A program made the translations under genes and the position numbers. A stretch of 34,477 bases of DNA from Acidobacteriota bacterium (GTDB lineage: Bacteria; Actinomycetota; Acidimicrobiia; Acidimicrobiales; Ilumatobacteraceae), in the NCBI GenBank assembly GCA_018970175.1, contig JAGWWV010000022.1, forward strand, positions 1 to 34,477. Reading direction: 5' to 3'. The notes beneath the pieces were generated by a model that was given only the letters and a program-made list of their open reading frames with translations, did no database searches and was not told the DNA's origin. The number at the start of each line of letters is the position of its first letter. Within the stretch, counting starts at the first letter, position 1. This document shows, in pieces, positions 26,698-33,872 of this stretch.

Positions 26698-27597
26698 CTA
26701 CTTCAGGCCCTTGACGATGTCGGCCATCAACGATCCGGCTTCGGTGGGGTTCAGACCCACCTTCACACCGGCGGCGCGCAGCGCATCCATCTTGCCCTGG
26801 GCGGTTCCCTTGCCGCCCGAGACGATGGCCCCGGCGTGGCCCATCTTCTTGCCGGCCGGCGCGGTGACGCCCGCGATGTATGCGCTCATCGGCTTGGTGA
26901 CGTTCGCCTTGATGAACTCGGCTGCTTCTTCCTCGGCGGAGCCGCCGATTTCACCGATCATGATGATCGCGTGCGTCTCGGGGTCCTTTTGGAACTCGGC
27001 GAGACAGTCGACGAACGAGGTGCCGGGAACCGGGTCGCCACCGATGCCGACGCACGTGCTGACACCGATGCCCTGCTGCTTGAGTTCGTAGAGCGCCTGG
27101 TACGTGAGCGTTCCGGAACGCGAGACGATGCCGACGTTTGGACCCTTTGCCGATGGCAGTGCGGCGATCTCACCGGCGGTGATGCCGATGTTGCACTTAC
27201 CGGGGCTAATGATGCCCGGGCAGTTCGGTCCGAGGAGACGCACTCCTGGATAGTCGCGCAGCAACGTGTTGAAGGTCTTCGCCTCGTCCTGGGCGGGAAT
27301 GCCCTCGGTGATGCACACGATGAACTTCACACCGGCCGCAGCGGCCTCGAGGATGGCGGCCGACGCCGCCTTCGGCGGAACCGCGATGAACGAGGCGTCG
27401 GCTCCCGTTGCCTTCACGGCGTCGGCGACCGAGTCGTACACCGGAATACCTTCGACGTCCTGGCCGCCCTTGCCCGGTGTGACACCGCCGACGACCTTCG
27501 TGCCGTAGGCGCGGTTGCGCAGACCGTGGAACTTGCCCTGGCCGCCCGTCAGACCCTGGACGATCACCTTCGTGTTTTCGTTGACGAAAATTGCCAT
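26698..27597 (-). CDS. sucD: Succinyl-CoA synthetase alpha subunit
   Basis: The alpha subunit (299 residues) carries the CoA site and the phosphohistidine of succinyl-CoA synthetase, making ATP or GTP in the TCA cycle. The CoA-binding Rossmann segment has VIVQGLTGGQGKFH and GGVTPGKGGQ. GPNCPGIISPGKCNIGI and the active His254 in MGHAGAIVSGGKGTAQGK are complete. The ATG at 27597 has a strong ribosome site (AGGAG, seven bases upstream). It follows sucC by nine bases and precedes purH by 17. Confidence 0.97.
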   Translation of the reverse strand: MAIFVNENTKVIVQGLTGGQGKFHGLRNRAYGTKVVGGVTPGKGGQDVEGIPVYDSVADAVKATGADASFIAVPPKAASAAILEAAAAGVKFIVCITEGIPAQDEAKTFNTLLRDYPGVRLLGPNCPGIISPGKCNIGITAGEIAALPSAKGPNVGIVSRSGTLTYQALYELKQQGIGVSTCVGIGGDPVPGTSFVDCLAEFQKDPETHAIIMIGEIGGSAEEEAAEFIKANVTKPMSAYIAGVTAPAGKKMGHAGAIVSGGKGTAQGKMDALRAAGVKVGLNPTEAGSLMADIVKGLK

Positions 27598-27606
27598 GAC
27601 TGTCTC

Positions 27607-28758
27607 CTACTTTCCGTTCGCGATCGCCACGGCGGCACGTGCCGCTTCCAACATGGTCGGCTTGCTCTGCAGTTTCGATTCGGGGATGCCCGCCTTGGCG
27701 AGAATCTCGCGGCCCACTTCGGCGTTGGTGCCGTCGAGACGGATGACGATCGGCGCACGAAGTTCGACGCGCGACATCGCCTCGACGATGCCCTTGGCGA
27801 CTTCCTCGCCGCGCGTGATGCCACCGAAGATGTTGATGAAGATGCTCTTCACGTTCTGGTCGAAGTTGATGACTCCGAGTGCAGCGGCCATCTGGTCGGC
27901 GTTCGCGCCGCCACCGATGTCGAGGAAGTTGGCAGCCGAGCCACCAACCTGGTTGACGACGTCGAGCGTGCTCATCGCCAAACCGGCACCGTTGGCAATG
28001 ATGCCGACCGTGCCCGACAGGCCGATGTACTGAAGGTCGGATTCGCGAGCGAGTTGCTCGCGCTCGTCGAGTTCCTCGGTCGCCCGGTACTCGTCCCATT
28101 CCGGATGGCGGTATGCGGCGTTGTTGTCGAGCGAAACCTTCGCATCGAGAGCGTGAACTTCGCCCGTCGGCTTGAGAATCAACGGGTTGATTTCCGCGAG
28201 GTCGCAGTCACCCTCGGTGAAGCAGCGATACAGCGATACAAGAATCTTCGCGACGCCATCGAGCGCCTTGGCCGGGATCTTCGCGTCGGTCGCGGCCTTA
28301 TTCGCCACTGCTTCGCTCAGACCTTCGACGGGGTTGATGTGCAGTTTGACGATTGCGTCGGGGTCCTTTGCGGCGACCTCTTCGATGTCGACGCCGCCCT
28401 GCGCCGACAGCATGAGAAGGTGCTTCTTCGCCGCACGGTCGAGGGTGAACGAGGCGTAGTACTCCTCGGAGATGTCGGATGCATGTTCCACCCACAGGCG
28501 CTTCACTACGTGACCCTTGATGTCCATGCCGAGGATGTTTCCGGCGTGCAGACGCACCTCGTCAGCGTTGTTCGCCAACTTGATGCCACCGGCCTTGCCG
28601 CGACCACCCACCTGTACCTGCGCCTTGACGACGACGGGGTACTTCGCCGCATCGGCGACTTTCACCGCCTCGTCGACGGTGTCGGCGGCTCCACCCGCAG
28701 ACACCGGAATTCCGAACTTGGCAAAGTACTGCTTGCCTTGATACTCGAAGAGGTCCAC
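27607..28758 (-). CDS. sucC: Succinyl-CoA synthetase beta subunit
   Basis: The ATP-grasp beta subunit (383 residues), binding nucleotide and Mg and pairing with SucD. Recognised blocks are MDLFEYQGKQYFAKFGIPV, VVVKAQVQVGGRGKAGGIK, EINPLIL near residue 190 and GSAANFLDIGGGANADQMAAAL. The C-terminal NIFGGITRGEEVAKGI, with the phosphate-binding glycines, follows. It starts with GTG preceded by AAGGAG. It is the first gene of sucC-sucD and lies 57 bases downstream of the B12-binding mutase gene on the same strand, fitting a shared succinyl-CoA function. Confidence 0.97.
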   Translation of the reverse strand: MDLFEYQGKQYFAKFGIPVSAGGAADTVDEAVKVADAAKYPVVVKAQVQVGGRGKAGGIKLANNADEVRLHAGNILGMDIKGHVVKRLWVEHASDISEEYYASFTLDRAAKKHLLMLSAQGGVDIEEVAAKDPDAIVKLHINPVEGLSEAVANKAATDAKIPAKALDGVAKILVSLYRCFTEGDCDLAEINPLILKPTGEVHALDAKVSLDNNAAYRHPEWDEYRATEELDEREQLARESDLQYIGLSGTVGIIANGAGLAMSTLDVVNQVGGSAANFLDIGGGANADQMAAALGVINFDQNVKSIFINIFGGITRGEEVAKGIVEAMSRVELRAPIVIRLDGTNAEVGREILAKAGIPESKLQSKPTMLEAARAAVAIANGK

Positions 28759-28815
28759 TCTTGCTCCTTACTCAATGAGAAATTCGATTGACCGAGACGG
28801 TTGGGGGAACGTCGC

Positions 28816-29223
28816 TCAGACGGCAACGCTCTTGTCGAGTTCGTCTTCCAGCCACTGACAGATCGCCTTCAGCGACGACCCGGGGCCGAACACTTCGCCG
28901 ACACCCTGCTCCTTCAGCGCCCGTGCGTCGGCATCGGGGATGACACCGCCACCGAAGATGAGAACGTCGCCCAAGTCGCGGTTGCGGAGCTCCTCCATCA
29001 CGCGCGGGAAGAGCGTGAGGTGGGCGCCGGAGAGAAGCGAGAGACCGACGGCATCGACGTCTTCCTGCAGGGCCGTCTCTGCGATCTGCTCGGGCGTCTG
29101 GTGGAGACCGGTGTAGATGACCTCGAAGCCGTGGTCGCGCAGGGCGCGGGTGATGGTCTTGGCACCGCGGTCATGGCCGTCGAGGCCGGGTTTGGCGACG
29201 ACTACTCGGTAGGGGCGTTTCAC
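28816..29223 (-). CDS. Stand-alone B12-binding subunit of an acyl-CoA mutase
   Basis: A 135-residue cobalamin-binding domain as found in methylmalonyl-, isobutyryl- and ethylmalonyl-CoA mutases. The base-off/His-on motif DxHxxG is Asp15-His17-Gly20 in GLDGHDRGAK. GLSLLSGAHLTL and the GGGVIPD loop complete the nucleotide-tail site. The catalytic TIM-barrel subunit is not in the window, so the mutase must be split, with its large partner elsewhere; the exact acyl-CoA cannot be decided. Position upstream of sucCD suggests methylmalonyl-CoA to succinyl-CoA in propionate or odd-chain catabolism. The GTG start at 29223 has no ribosome site but TAGGGT nine bases upstream. Confidence 0.9.
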   Translation of the reverse strand: MKRPYRVVVAKPGLDGHDRGAKTITRALRDHGFEVIYTGLHQTPEQIAETALQEDVDAVGLSLLSGAHLTLFPRVMEELRNRDLGDVLIFGGGVIPDADARALKEQGVGEVFGPGSSLKAICQWLEDELDKSVAV

Positions 29224-29232
29224 AAGAAAGAA

Positions 29233-29238
29233 ACCCTA
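29233..29238 (-). promoter_or_regulatory. Candidate -10 hexamer (TAGGGT) for the B12-binding subunit
   Basis: TAGGGT on the minus strand is followed by a pyrimidine run (TTCTTTCTT) and the GTG start, with no Shine-Dalgarno sequence. It lies in the 57-base divergent gap with the membrane-anchored protein gene. Inference from spacing. Confidence 0.27.
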
Positions 29239-29280
29239 CGCCGTGATGCAGGAAAGTCCCCAACCCGCCACACTGGAGGT

Positions 29281-29781
29281 GTGGCTCCCCCCGCCCCCCG
29301 ATTCAGGCTCCGCAGTCCCCTCGCCCGTGCCGTCGTGCCGGTGGTGGCCGGGCTCGGCTTTTTCGCCCTTCTCTTCCTCTCCCTCTGGGGCGCGGCGTCC
29401 CTCATTTCGCGCAACCCCGAACGCATCACGAACCTCGGTGCCCGAATCTTCGAGGTCGGCTCGGTTCAGCGGGCGTCGGAGTCGGTGAAGAAAAGCGGGC
29501 CGATCCTCTACCCCGACCTGCGCGACCCCGACGGAACGCGCAGCATCGTCCTCGACCACCAGGGAGACCAGCCCGCCGTTGGGTGGCGGGTCTTTTACGC
29601 CTGGCCCGCCGACCGCGATGCCAATTGCATCGCCAAGCAGATCGAAGAAACGAGCACCTTCACCGACTGCGAAGGCCGCACCATCGACATCGAAGACCTC
29701 GCGAGACCCACCGACGTGCGACCTCTCGTGGAAAACCGCAAGACGCTGTACATCGACCTGCGTGTGAACGACGGCAAGTAA
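29281..29781 (+). CDS. Hypothetical membrane-anchored protein
   Basis: No family recognised. A 166-residue protein with a short basic, proline-containing N-terminus, one hydrophobic segment (about 18-42) and an outward-facing domain of about 120 residues. The domain has two cysteines, Cys116 and Cys130, 14 apart, in NCIAKQ...TDCEGRTIDIEDL. These could form a disulfide, and the layout faintly recalls a Rieske domain that has lost its histidines. The frame is open from far upstream, but the preceding residues are antisense to the mutase gene. The GTG at 29281 follows GGAGG very closely (one base gap), so a slightly later GTG (29335) cannot be excluded, though it would cut into the hydrophobic segment. 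Divergent from the mutase subunit gene and convergent with the flavodoxin gene. Confidence 0.62.
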   Translation: MAPPAPRFRLRSPLARAVVPVVAGLGFFALLFLSLWGAASLISRNPERITNLGARIFEVGSVQRASESVKKSGPILYPDLRDPDGTRSIVLDHQGDQPAVGWRVFYAWPADRDANCIAKQIEETSTFTDCEGRTIDIEDLARPTDVRPLVENRKTLYIDLRVNDGK

Positions 29782-29794
29782 CGCCGGCGTTACT
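29777..29794. repeat. 18-bp perfect palindrome spanning two convergent stop codons
   Basis: AGTAACGCCGGCGTTACT is its own reverse complement. Its two halves contain the TAA of the membrane-anchored gene (29779-29781) and the TAA of the flavodoxin gene (29792-29790 on the minus strand). No T-tract follows on either side. It could form a transcript-end hairpin for both genes or bind a dimeric protein. Confidence 0.6.
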
Positions 29795-30218
29795 GGGCGC
29801 TGACGGCGCCGAGCAGACGATCGACGAAGGTCTCGGTGTGCTCGTCGAGCTTGGCGCGGTGCAATGCCAGACCGCCGACCACCTCGGCACCGCGAGTTTG
29901 CAGCGTGCGGGTCATCACATCGAGTGTCTTGCCCGGATTCAGTGCAAACGTGGCGAACGCCGCAACTTTCTTGTCGCGCATCGTCGGCAGCTTCGCGATA
30001 CCACCGATGCCCCACGGAGCCTGACCAACCACGAACAACCCGTGCACCCAGGTGCCGACCAACACGATGTCAGCTTCCTGAATGGCGCCATGATTCGGCT
30101 TGCGAACGGGGTCGAAACCCACGATCGACCAACCCTCCTGCTGGAGGTTCGCGGCGATCTTGTCGGCCGCCTTCCACGTGTTGCCGGTGAGACTCTCGAC
30201 GAGGATCGCTGCCTTCAT
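29790..30218 (-). CDS. Flavodoxin-like protein
   Basis: A 142-residue protein with the flavodoxin fold. MKAAILVESLTGNTWKAADKIA contains the FMN-phosphate loop (SLTGNT, 9-14). A second loop, DIVLVGTWVHGLFVVGQ, fits the FMN ring-binding region, where Trp and neighbouring residues may stack. GxxLxP-type spacing and KKVAAFATFALNPG follow. It probably carries electrons or acts as an NAD(P)H-linked FMN protein; the partner is unknown. Start choice is between the ATGs at 30218 and 30224 (two codons earlier); the first matches family N-termini. No strong ribosome site. It is 39 bases downstream of pcrA on the same strand and convergent with the membrane-anchored gene. Confidence 0.8.
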   Translation of the reverse strand: MKAAILVESLTGNTWKAADKIAANLQQEGWSIVGFDPVRKPNHGAIQEADIVLVGTWVHGLFVVGQAPWGIGGIAKLPTMRDKKVAAFATFALNPGKTLDVMTRTLQTRGAEVVGGLALHRAKLDEHTETFVDRLLGAVSAQ

Positions 30219-30257
30219 GTTCATCAACTTAGACCGCCACACGTGCGCGGTCTGGGC

Positions 30258-32465
30258 TCAGGAGGGTCGCTTCAGGGGCGCCCATGCGAGATCGAGTTTC
30301 TTCGTCCCCGCGTCGCGGAATCGAATGACCGCCTCAGTGCCACTTCGAGTGACATTGAGATCGATGATGACCCCTTCGCCGAAGGTGGGGTGGATGACGT
30401 CCTCCCCCACGCGGAAGTCGCTGACGGTGCCTTGGGGCGTGGGTTCGTTGCGACGGCCGGCGGCAAGTGCGGCGTCGACCTGGCGGTCGGTGAACTCGTC
30501 GGAAAACGACCGGCTCGACCAGCGCGATTCGCGGTCGTCGCGGCGACTGCCGGCACCGAAGGCCTTGATGCGACCCTCTTTGCGGAAGAGCTCGTCGGGA
30601 ACTTCGTCGAGGAACCGGGAAGGCGGGTTGTACTGGGTGTTGCCGTAGAGGCTGCGGCTTTCCGCGTGCGACACGTGGAGTACCTCGCGTGCGCGGGTGA
30701 TGCCGACGTAGGCAAGGCGACGCTCTTCTTCCATCTCTTCGGGGTTGGCAAGGCTGCGACTGTGAGGGAACACTCCTTCTTCACAGCCCGCAAGGAAAAC
30801 GAGCGGGAATTCGAGACCCTTCGCGGCGTGCAGTGTCATCAGCATGACCCGGTTGTCGCCGTCGATGTCGTCGGTGTCGGCGACGAGGGCAACCTGCTCG
30901 AGGAACTCGTCGACTGTTTCGAATTCTTCGGCAAAGCCGATGAGTTCGGCGATGTTCTCGATACGACCGTCGGCTTCGACGGTGCCCTCTTCCTCGAGGT
31001 CGGCCATGTAACCGGATTTCTCGAGAACGATACGCAGTACTTCCGCTGGGCCTTCGCTTTGGTGATTGCCGGCTTCATAGAGAGCCTCGAGAAACTTTGA
31101 CAAACCCTTGGCGGCGGCGCCGGAGATGCCGGCTTCGTCGGCACGGTGCATCGCGGCGGCAAAGCCGACGCGATTGTCGCGGGCAAGTGCATCGATCTTG
31201 TCGATGCTGCCGTCGCCGATGCCGCGCTTGGGCACGTTGATGACCCGCTTCACGCTGACTTCGTCGTTTTCGTTGATTGCGGCGCGAAGGTAGGCAAGTG
31301 CGTCCTTCACTTCCTTTCGTTCGTAGAACCGCGTACCACCGATGATCTTGTACGGGACGCCGTAACGCATGAGCGCTTCTTCGAGAAGGCGGCTCTGTGC
31401 GTTGGCCCGATAGAACACCGCCATCTCGCTCCACTGGCGCGCATCGGTTTCGTGCGCGTTCAACAGCTGCTGGGCGATCCACGCGGCTTCGTCGTGCTCG
31501 TCGTCGGCGTAGTAACGAACGATGGGGTCACCACCACCGGCACTGGTCCATAGATTCTTCGGGCGGCGTTCGACGTTGTTCGCAATGACGGCATTGGCGG
31601 CGGTGAGGATGTTCTGGGTGCTGCGGTAATTCTGTGCGAGCACCACCGTTGTGACGTCGGGAAACGCCTCTTCGAACTGCAGGATGTTGCGGAAGTCGGC
31701 ACCGCGGAAGCGGTACACCGACTGGTCGGTGTCGCCCACCACGCAGACGTTGTGGTGCTTGGCACCGAGCATCAGCACGATCTCGTTCTGGGCGAGGTTC
31801 GTGTCCTGGTATTCGTCGATGAGGATGTGCTGGAACCGTTCCTGGTACATGTCGAGCACGTCGGGGTTGTTGCGGAACAACTGCACGGTGCGCAACAACA
31901 GATCGTCGAAATCCATCGCGCCGGCACGTTCGAGGCGTACCTGGTACTCGGCGTAAATGTCGGCGTTGCGCGAATCGAGCATGCCGGCCGCGGTGTCCTT
32001 GGCCTTGCCGGGGCTGATGAGTTCGTTCTTCCAGAGGCTGATGCGTGCCTGGACTCCGCGCGCGGGAAACCGTTTCACATCGAGACCGAAGTCGCGCACG
32101 ACGTATCCGACGAGTCGTTGCGAGTCGGACTGGTCGTATATGGAGAACGACTTCGGGAAGTCGAGCCGCTCGGCATTGTCGCGCAGGATCCGCACGCACG
32201 CTGAGTGGAACGTGCTGACCCACATCTTGTTGGCCACCGGCCCGACGAGAGCGGCGACACGGTCGCGCATTTCGCCCGCCGCCTTGTTGGTGAACGTGAT
32301 GGCAAGGATGCGCATGGGGTGCACGCCCTGCTCGATGAGCCACGCGATGCGCTGCGTGAGCACCCTGGTTTTGCCCGAGCCTGCACCCGCAACGACCAGG
32401 AGCGGTCCGCCCGGGTGCACGACCGCGTCGTACTGGTCGGGATTGAGGGAGTCGAGGTCGAGCAC
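30258..32465 (-). CDS. pcrA: ATP-dependent DNA helicase, PcrA/UvrD type
   Basis: A superfamily 1A 3'-5' helicase (735 residues) acting in nucleotide-excision and mismatch repair, replication-fork restart and removal of stalled RNA polymerase. Motifs in order are Walker A GAGSGKTR (27-34), AITFTNKAAGEM, DEYQDTN (217-223), GDTDQSVYRFRGAD and QNYRST. MTLHAAKGLEFPLVFLAG and YVGITRA follow. The C-terminal DVIHPTFGEGVIIDL is the Tudor-like segment that in PcrA binds RNA polymerase. The frame extends upstream, but those residues have no family similarity and overlap the P450 gene. The GTG at 32465 gives the expected distance to Walker A. TATAAA lies nine bases upstream, and there is no good ribosome site. 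Confidence 0.96.
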   Translation of the reverse strand: MLDLDSLNPDQYDAVVHPGGPLLVVAGAGSGKTRVLTQRIAWLIEQGVHPMRILAITFTNKAAGEMRDRVAALVGPVANKMWVSTFHSACVRILRDNAERLDFPKSFSIYDQSDSQRLVGYVVRDFGLDVKRFPARGVQARISLWKNELISPGKAKDTAAGMLDSRNADIYAEYQVRLERAGAMDFDDLLLRTVQLFRNNPDVLDMYQERFQHILIDEYQDTNLAQNEIVLMLGAKHHNVCVVGDTDQSVYRFRGADFRNILQFEEAFPDVTTVVLAQNYRSTQNILTAANAVIANNVERRPKNLWTSAGGGDPIVRYYADDEHDEAAWIAQQLLNAHETDARQWSEMAVFYRANAQSRLLEEALMRYGVPYKIIGGTRFYERKEVKDALAYLRAAINENDEVSVKRVINVPKRGIGDGSIDKIDALARDNRVGFAAAMHRADEAGISGAAAKGLSKFLEALYEAGNHQSEGPAEVLRIVLEKSGYMADLEEEGTVEADGRIENIAELIGFAEEFETVDEFLEQVALVADTDDIDGDNRVMLMTLHAAKGLEFPLVFLAGCEEGVFPHSRSLANPEEMEEERRLAYVGITRAREVLHVSHAESRSLYGNTQYNPPSRFLDEVPDELFRKEGRIKAFGAGSRRDDRESRWSSRSFSDEFTDRQVDAALAAGRRNEPTPQGTVSDFRVGEDVIHPTFGEGVIIDLNVTRSGTEAVIRFRDAGTKKLDLAWAPLKRPS

Positions 32466-32487
32466 TACCCGTTGTTTATAGCGGGTA
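32466..32487 (-). promoter_or_regulatory. Candidate pcrA promoter inside a small inverted repeat
   Basis: On the minus strand, TACCCG and CGGGTA form a 6-bp inverted repeat around CTATAAACAA, placing a good -10 hexamer (TATAAA, 32480-32475) nine bases before the GTG start. This would give a leader of 0-3 bases. The dyad around the -10 could be an operator. It does not resemble the actinobacterial LexA box (GAAC-N4-GTTC). Confidence 0.38.
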
Positions 32488-32512
32488 GGTGGTCGCCCGA
32501 AGCAGACGCAAT

Positions 32513-33754
32513 TCAGTTGGCGCGGGCAGTGATGCGCACCGGCAGTTCGCGGGGTCCGCGGATCTGGCCGACGCTCCACTTCACGACCTCGCTCGGCGCG
32601 AGTTCGAAGTCGGGGAACGCCGCAAGGAATTCCTCGACCGCGACGCGCAATTCGAGGCGCGCGAGGTTGGAACCGAGGCACCGGTGAATGCCGAGCCCGA
32701 ACGCGGCGTGACGGTTGACCTCGCGGTCGATGATCACCTTGTCGGCGTCTTCCCACTCGTTGGGGTCACGGTTGGCTGCCGGGAACGGCAGCAGCACCCA
32801 GTCGTTCTGCTTCATCTCGACGCCGTGGAACTCGTAGTCCTCTTTGACGACGCGCGCCATGGTGACCGGCGCATACGCGCGCAGGAATTCTTCGATGGCC
32901 ATCGGCATGAGCTGCGGATTGTCGACGAGGCGACGACGATCGACCGGGTTGGTGGCAAGGTGCCACAGACTCGAACCGATGGCGCTCCACGTGGTGTCGA
33001 TGCCGGCGATCAGCAGAAGGATGATCGTGCCACCAACGTGCTGTGGGGACAGCGGGTTGTCGAAGATCTTCGCATTGAGGAGGAAACTCGTGAGGTCGTT
33101 GCGTGGATTTTCGATGTGGTCTTCGACTTGCTTTTGAACGTAGGCATCGAGTTCCTGGAACGCGGCAACGCGGGCGCCGGGTTCGAGATTGATTGCTTCG
33201 AGAACGTTGTGGACGAAACCACGGAACAGTTCGCCGTCTTCGGGCGGAAAGCCGAGCATGCGCGCAATGACATTGACGGGAATGTGCTGTGCGTACTGCA
33301 CGGCCGCGTCGACGACATCGTCCTTGCTCATGCCGGCGATGAGATCGCGACACAACTTGCGGACTTCGGGCTCCCACTCGTTGATGACGGGAGGCGCGAA
33401 AGCCGGAAGAAGGATTTTGCGCGCGTGCTGGTGGAACGGCGGGTCGGAGGTGATGGGCGGCGCACCACCGATGGGTGCGGGCGGGGCATCAGGGTTGTCG
33501 CTCGGCTTCACCGTTGCAACGACGACACCACGGCTCGAGAAGTGGTCGGTGTCGTAGGCGATTTCGTGCACGAACTCGTGCGTGGTCGGCAACCACGTGC
33601 CGCCGTAACGGTTGCTGTGGGCGACGGGGCAGGTGCCGCGCAACTGGTCCCAGATTGCATGCGCGTTCTTGTTGTACTCCGGATCGGCGTGATCGAAGTC
33701 GGTGGCCCAATCGCTAACCGAGCCGTAAATGGAGTTGTCCTCGAGATATGTCAT
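32513..33754 (-). CDS. Cytochrome P450 (canonical)
   Basis: A soluble bacterial P450 monooxygenase of 413 residues. The helix-C region is TSDPPFHQHARKI (102-114). The I-helix AGIDTT (250-255) has the normal acid-alcohol pair, ExxR is Glu289-Arg292, and the heme loop is FGLGIHRCLG with Cys359. Both the N-terminal domain and the I-helix are standard, unlike the P450 pair at 4.6-7.0 kb. The ATG at 33754 is chosen because the frame upstream runs antisense to the YaaA-family gene with no family similarity. The leader is about 80 bases if TACTAT in the upstream dyad is the -10. No ferredoxin lies next to it. Substrate unknown; sterol, terpenoid or aromatic are all possible. Confidence 0.93.
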   Translation of the reverse strand: MTYLEDNSIYGSVSDWATDFDHADPEYNKNAHAIWDQLRGTCPVAHSNRYGGTWLPTTHEFVHEIAYDTDHFSSRGVVVATVKPSDNPDAPPAPIGGAPPITSDPPFHQHARKILLPAFAPPVINEWEPEVRKLCRDLIAGMSKDDVVDAAVQYAQHIPVNVIARMLGFPPEDGELFRGFVHNVLEAINLEPGARVAAFQELDAYVQKQVEDHIENPRNDLTSFLLNAKIFDNPLSPQHVGGTIILLLIAGIDTTWSAIGSSLWHLATNPVDRRRLVDNPQLMPMAIEEFLRAYAPVTMARVVKEDYEFHGVEMKQNDWVLLPFPAANRDPNEWEDADKVIIDREVNRHAAFGLGIHRCLGSNLARLELRVAVEEFLAAFPDFELAPSEVVKWSVGQIRGPRELPVRITARAN

Positions 33755-33836
33755 GTCATCTGCCCGAACGTGAGAGGGGGTTGTGAACGTCCCGACAGGA
33801 GCCAACCGCCTTGGTGAGCCATTGGTCACGTCAGTC

Positions 33837-33849
33837 GTACTAATAGTAC
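33837..33849. promoter_or_regulatory. Candidate operator dyad between P450 and YaaA-family gene
   Basis: GTACTA-A-TAGTAC is a perfect 6-bp inverted repeat with a one-base centre in the 118-base divergent gap. On the minus strand it contains TACTAT, a possible -10 for the P450 gene, so a bound repressor (for example a TetR-type protein) would block it. No regulator gene is adjacent. Confidence 0.45.
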
Positions 33850-33872
33850 CCAGCGTGAGACAAACTTGCCTC

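Noticed and set aside
26836-28791. Long plus-strand ORF (651 codons) opposite sucC and sucD
   Set aside because: It spans two well-supported genes and the gap between them, and has shadow-like composition and no motifs.
29583-31100. Plus-strand ORF (505 codons) running through the membrane-anchored gene, flavodoxin and pcrA regions
   Set aside because: It crosses three supported genes in another frame or strand and shows no domain.
33813-33829. CRP-like site GTGA...TCAC upstream of the third P450
   Set aside because: The half sites are separated by eight bases instead of six, so it does not fit the CRP/GlxR spacing.
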